Source of the DNA: Bacteroidota bacterium
Lineage (GTDB): Bacteria; Bacteroidota; Bacteroidia; AKYH767-A; 2013-40CM-41-45
Assembly (NCBI GenBank): GCA_003389385.1
Contig: QQVM01000004.1
Location: 62,001 to 126,000 of the forward strand
Length of the DNA stretch: 64,000 nucleotides
Reading direction: 5' to 3'
Shown: positions 61,587 through 64,000 of the stretch, piece after piece
How the letters are laid out: the number at the start of each line of letters is the position of its first letter
Position numbering within the stretch: the first letter of the stretch is position 1
Made by a program: the position numbers and the translations under genes
The notes under the pieces: generated by a model
Database searches by the model: none
What the model was told of the DNA's origin: nothing
What the model saw: the letters and a program-made list of their open reading frames with translations, nothing else

Positions 61587-64000
61587 AAATTATTAAAACG
61601 CTTTTATTTTTCATCCTGACAGGAAACATTTCCACGGGACAAGTTTTTAATGTGGATACTGTGCTTTACAATGGTGATCCAAATAACCGAATCAACCTCA
61701 TCATCATGGGTGACGGCTATACCAATGCAGAGATGAGTCAGTTTCGTACCGACGCTCGAACAGTATCAAATTATTTGTTTTCCATCCCCCCATTTCTTCA
61801 GTATCAGGAGTTTTTCAATGTCTTTGCCATTGAAGTCGTGTCCAATGAATCCGGAACCGATCACCCTGCCACCGCAAGTGATGAAGGAAGCTATTCTGTT
61901 CCTTTCAGCTCAGTGGATAATTACCTTCAAACTACATTCGATTACGGAGGCACACATCGTTGCCTTTTTTCTTCTCAGTCTGCTTTGATTTATTCGATTG
62001 CGAATACAAATTTTCCCATGTGGGATTATTTGAATGTAATTGTGAATACAAGTCATTACGGAGGTTGCGCAAGCAGTATTGCTTATACGAGTATGCATTC
62101 CGCATCGCCTGAAATTTTTGTACATGAGCTTGGGCACATGTTTGGAAATCTTGCAGATGAATATGATTATGGCGGAAGCAATTGCAATGCCGGCACCTCA
62201 CAGAACATCAATGTAAGCCAGCAGACTGATACCAGTTTACTGGTTTGGAAAAACTGGCTCAGCACAGCACCGATCCCAACCCCTGCCGGGACAAATTGTG
62301 GCTTGATAGGGTTATATGAAGGTGCCCGCTATTGCACATCTAATTGGTACCGTCCTAAGTGCAACTGCAAAATGCGTTCCCTTAACCAGCCGTTTTGCGA
62401 AGTATGTACGGAGCAGTTTATTTACAAAATCAGCACATTGGTTAATTACATCGAAAGTTATTCGCCTTCCAACACCACAACAATTTCAGTTTGCCAGAAT
62501 TCCAGTCTGAATTTCAATTCTGACATATTGAACAATACTACCGGCACCGTTAGGGTTCAATGGCTCGTTGACAACAATGTCGTTCTTACAAACTCCTCTG
62601 CATTTACGCTTAATCCATCTCAGCTTAATCCCGGTCCACACCAGATTAAACTGATTGCATATGATACCACAGTTTCAGCAAGACGGACACTCACATCACG
62701 GCAGGTGACATGGACAGTCAATGTAATCGCTGCACCAGTCGCCCAGGCTTCTGCGAATAACACTGTATTTTGTACCGGACAAACACTCAATCTCTCCGCT
62801 AATGGCAACGGTACTTTTTCCTGGACAGGCCCATCCGGGTTTAGCCAGAATTCACAGAATCCAAGCATCAGCAATATTACGGTATCAAGGTCTGGAACAT
62901 ATACAGTTACAGTTACTAATTCCTGCGGAAGTTCTGCTTCAAGTGTCAATATATCTGTATCACCGCCTTTGAGCGCGGCAATAAATCCGCTCGGACCTCT
63001 GACTTTTTGTGCCGGATCAGGAGTGATACTGGAAACAGCTTATTCATCAGACTATTCTTATCAGTGGCTTAGAAACGGAGTATCTTTTCCAGCCCCAGAC
63101 ACTTCAAGGGTTTTCACAGGACAATCGGGATCATATACAGTAACCATTACTTTGAAAGGAACAACCTGCACAGCGACTTCCAGTCCTGTGAATGTAAATG
63201 TTAATCCTCTGCCAAGTGCTGTCATAAGCACTTCAGATCCCCTCATCTTTTGCAATGGAAACTCTGCATTGCTGTCAGCAAATCCTGTTGCAGGTACTTC
63301 ATACCAATGGTTCAGAAACAATACAATTGTGACAGGAGCGACATCTTCTCAGTTGAATGTTTCGAGCCAGGGAAATTATCATGTAGTGGTTTCATTGAAC
63401 GCTTGCTCTGATACTTCATCTTCCTTAACTGTTACTGTGAATCCTCTGCCAGCATCAAATGTGACTGTTCAGGGAAGCAATATTTTCTGTGATGGTGATT
63501 CAGTTCTGGTGAATGTTCCTCCGTGCAATTCCTGTACATATGTATGGAGTGTAGGTGCTGTCCCAATAAGCGGAGCTACTATGTCATCTGTATACGCCAC
63601 TCAAAGCGGGAATTACGAAGTAACAGTTAGCGATACATCCACTGGTTGCATCAGTTCGGGTACTTCTATCACAATAAATGTGTTGAATGTTCCGTCCGCC
63701 TCAGTCACCGCATCCGGACCGCTCACATTTTGTGAAGGCGATTCCCTCACTCTGCAAGCTAATTCCGGATACACTTATATCTGGTACAGGAATTCCGGAA
63801 TAATACCTGGAGCAAATACGAATCAGATTATAGTCAGACAAGGCGGTTCATATCAGGTAAATGTGAGCAATGGTTTTTGTTCTGTTTTGTCAAATAACTT
63901 TCTTGTGAATGTAAATTCCAGACCTGTTGTGTCAATGTCTGCTTTGCCCGATACTTTGTGCGTCAATTCAATGCCTGTTCCGCTGAATGGGATTCCGTCC
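61583..64000 (+). CDS. M64-family metallopeptidase with Ig/PKD-like repeats (partial, runs off the end)
   Basis: The first 806 codons of a large exported protein, cut by the window's edge. A signal peptide (about 20 residues) precedes an M64 peptidase domain. The zinc motif HELGH is at residues 181-185 and is followed by FGNLADEY (187-194), the M64 pattern. After about residue 290 come repeated Ig/PKD-like modules of about 80 residues, each with a conserved FCxGxS, a Trp in Y-x-W and a SGxYxVxV strand; at least five are visible, starting near 62.74, 62.97, 63.22, 63.46 and 63.70 kb. Such proteins are usually surface-exposed. The C-terminal sorting domain would lie beyond 64 kb. Confidence 0.88.
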   Translation, partial: MKIIKTLLFFILTGNISTGQVFNVDTVLYNGDPNNRINLIIMGDGYTNAEMSQFRTDARTVSNYLFSIPPFLQYQEFFNVFAIEVVSNESGTDHPATASDEGSYSVPFSSVDNYLQTTFDYGGTHRCLFSSQSALIYSIANTNFPMWDYLNVIVNTSHYGGCASSIAYTSMHSASPEIFVHELGHMFGNLADEYDYGGSNCNAGTSQNINVSQQTDTSLLVWKNWLSTAPIPTPAGTNCGLIGLYEGARYCTSNWYRPKCNCKMRSLNQPFCEVCTEQFIYKISTLVNYIESYSPSNTTTISVCQNSSLNFNSDILNNTTGTVRVQWLVDNNVVLTNSSAFTLNPSQLNPGPHQIKLIAYDTTVSARRTLTSRQVTWTVNVIAAPVAQASANNTVFCTGQTLNLSANGNGTFSWTGPSGFSQNSQNPSISNITVSRSGTYTVTVTNSCGSSASSVNISVSPPLSAAINPLGPLTFCAGSGVILETAYSSDYSYQWLRNGVSFPAPDTSRVFTGQSGSYTVTITLKGTTCTATSSPVNVNVNPLPSAVISTSDPLIFCNGNSALLSANPVAGTSYQWFRNNTIVTGATSSQLNVSSQGNYHVVVSLNACSDTSSSLTVTVNPLPASNVTVQGSNIFCDGDSVLVNVPPCNSCTYVWSVGAVPISGATMSSVYATQSGNYEVTVSDTSTGCISSGTSITINVLNVPSASVTASGPLTFCEGDSLTLQANSGYTYIWYRNSGIIPGANTNQIIVRQGGSYQVNVSNGFCSVLSNNFLVNVNSRPVVSMSALPDTLCVNSMPVPLNGIPS

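Noticed and set aside
1-64000. CRISPR arrays, insertion sequences, prophage or a multi-gene defence island
   Set aside because: I saw no regularly spaced repeats, transposase, integrase or recognisable defence gene set; the caspase-like gene and the HNH gene stand alone.

Overview
The window looks like chromosomal DNA from a member of the Bacteroidota, probably a free-living environmental one; I cannot place it more precisely. The pointers are C-terminal type IX secretion (T9SS) sorting domains on secreted proteins, lipoproteins of the DUF4292 and DUF4920 kinds, a B-type succinate dehydrogenase with one fused cytochrome b subunit, a eukaryote-like class Ia ribonucleotide reductase, few clear Shine-Dalgarno sites, and several -7 boxes of the form TAnnTTTG (one with a TTG box exactly 19 nt upstream). 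Most of the region is ordinary housekeeping and envelope biology. I see no CRISPR array, rRNA, insertion sequence, integrase or phage module.

Layout. 0.07-8.3 kb (+): a small protein with a caspase-like His/Cys pattern, acylphosphatase, then an envelope run (MOP flippase, dUTPase, sugar nucleotidyltransferase, TPR lipoprotein, DUF4292 lipoprotein, EnvC-like LytM protein, TatA). 8.3-14.8 kb: a pair of overlapping unknown genes, a MltD-type lytic transglycosylase, a T9SS cargo protein, a beta-barrel protein, HflX and a membrane cytochrome c. 14.9-21.4 kb (+): two amidohydrolase-family proteins and an M49 (DPP III-like) lipoprotein. 21.4-31.8 kb: a hybrid histidine kinase with an extracellular propeller sensor, a small anchored protein, a GNAT acetyltransferase, a barrel protein, DUF885 and M1 peptidase lipoproteins, and a DUF4920/cytochrome pair. 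31.8-39.5 kb (mostly -): sdhC-sdhA-sdhB, a NUMOD4-HNH endonuclease-like gene, and nrdB-nrdA. 39.9-47 kb: DUF3109, glycyl-tRNA synthetase, two tandem SnoaL-like lipoproteins, a T9SS cargo, the prs-rplY-pth run and tRNA-Leu(CAA).

47-61 kb is the most coherent accessory region. It encodes a purine degradation route: guanine deaminase (guaD), xanthine dehydrogenase (xdhA, xdhB) with its XdhC maturation factor, the membrane cytochrome-c urate oxidase PuuD, HIU hydrolase, OHCU decarboxylase, allantoinase and allantoicase. Seven of these genes plus a CitE/malate-synthase-like protein form one tightly packed minus-strand run, with ATGA overlaps or 1-nt gaps at several junctions. Together they would take guanine or xanthine to ureidoglycolate and urea. 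No known ureidoglycolate-consuming enzyme and no urease are present, so the unassigned CitE-like last gene of the run is the natural candidate for the missing step, or for using the glyoxylate produced.

The window ends inside a large secreted M64-family metallopeptidase followed by repeated Ig/PKD-like modules. It is translationally coupled (ATGA) to a small secreted protein. A second ATGA junction at 50.71 kb links a beta-barrel gene to what appears to be a free-standing T9SS sorting domain, which is unusual.
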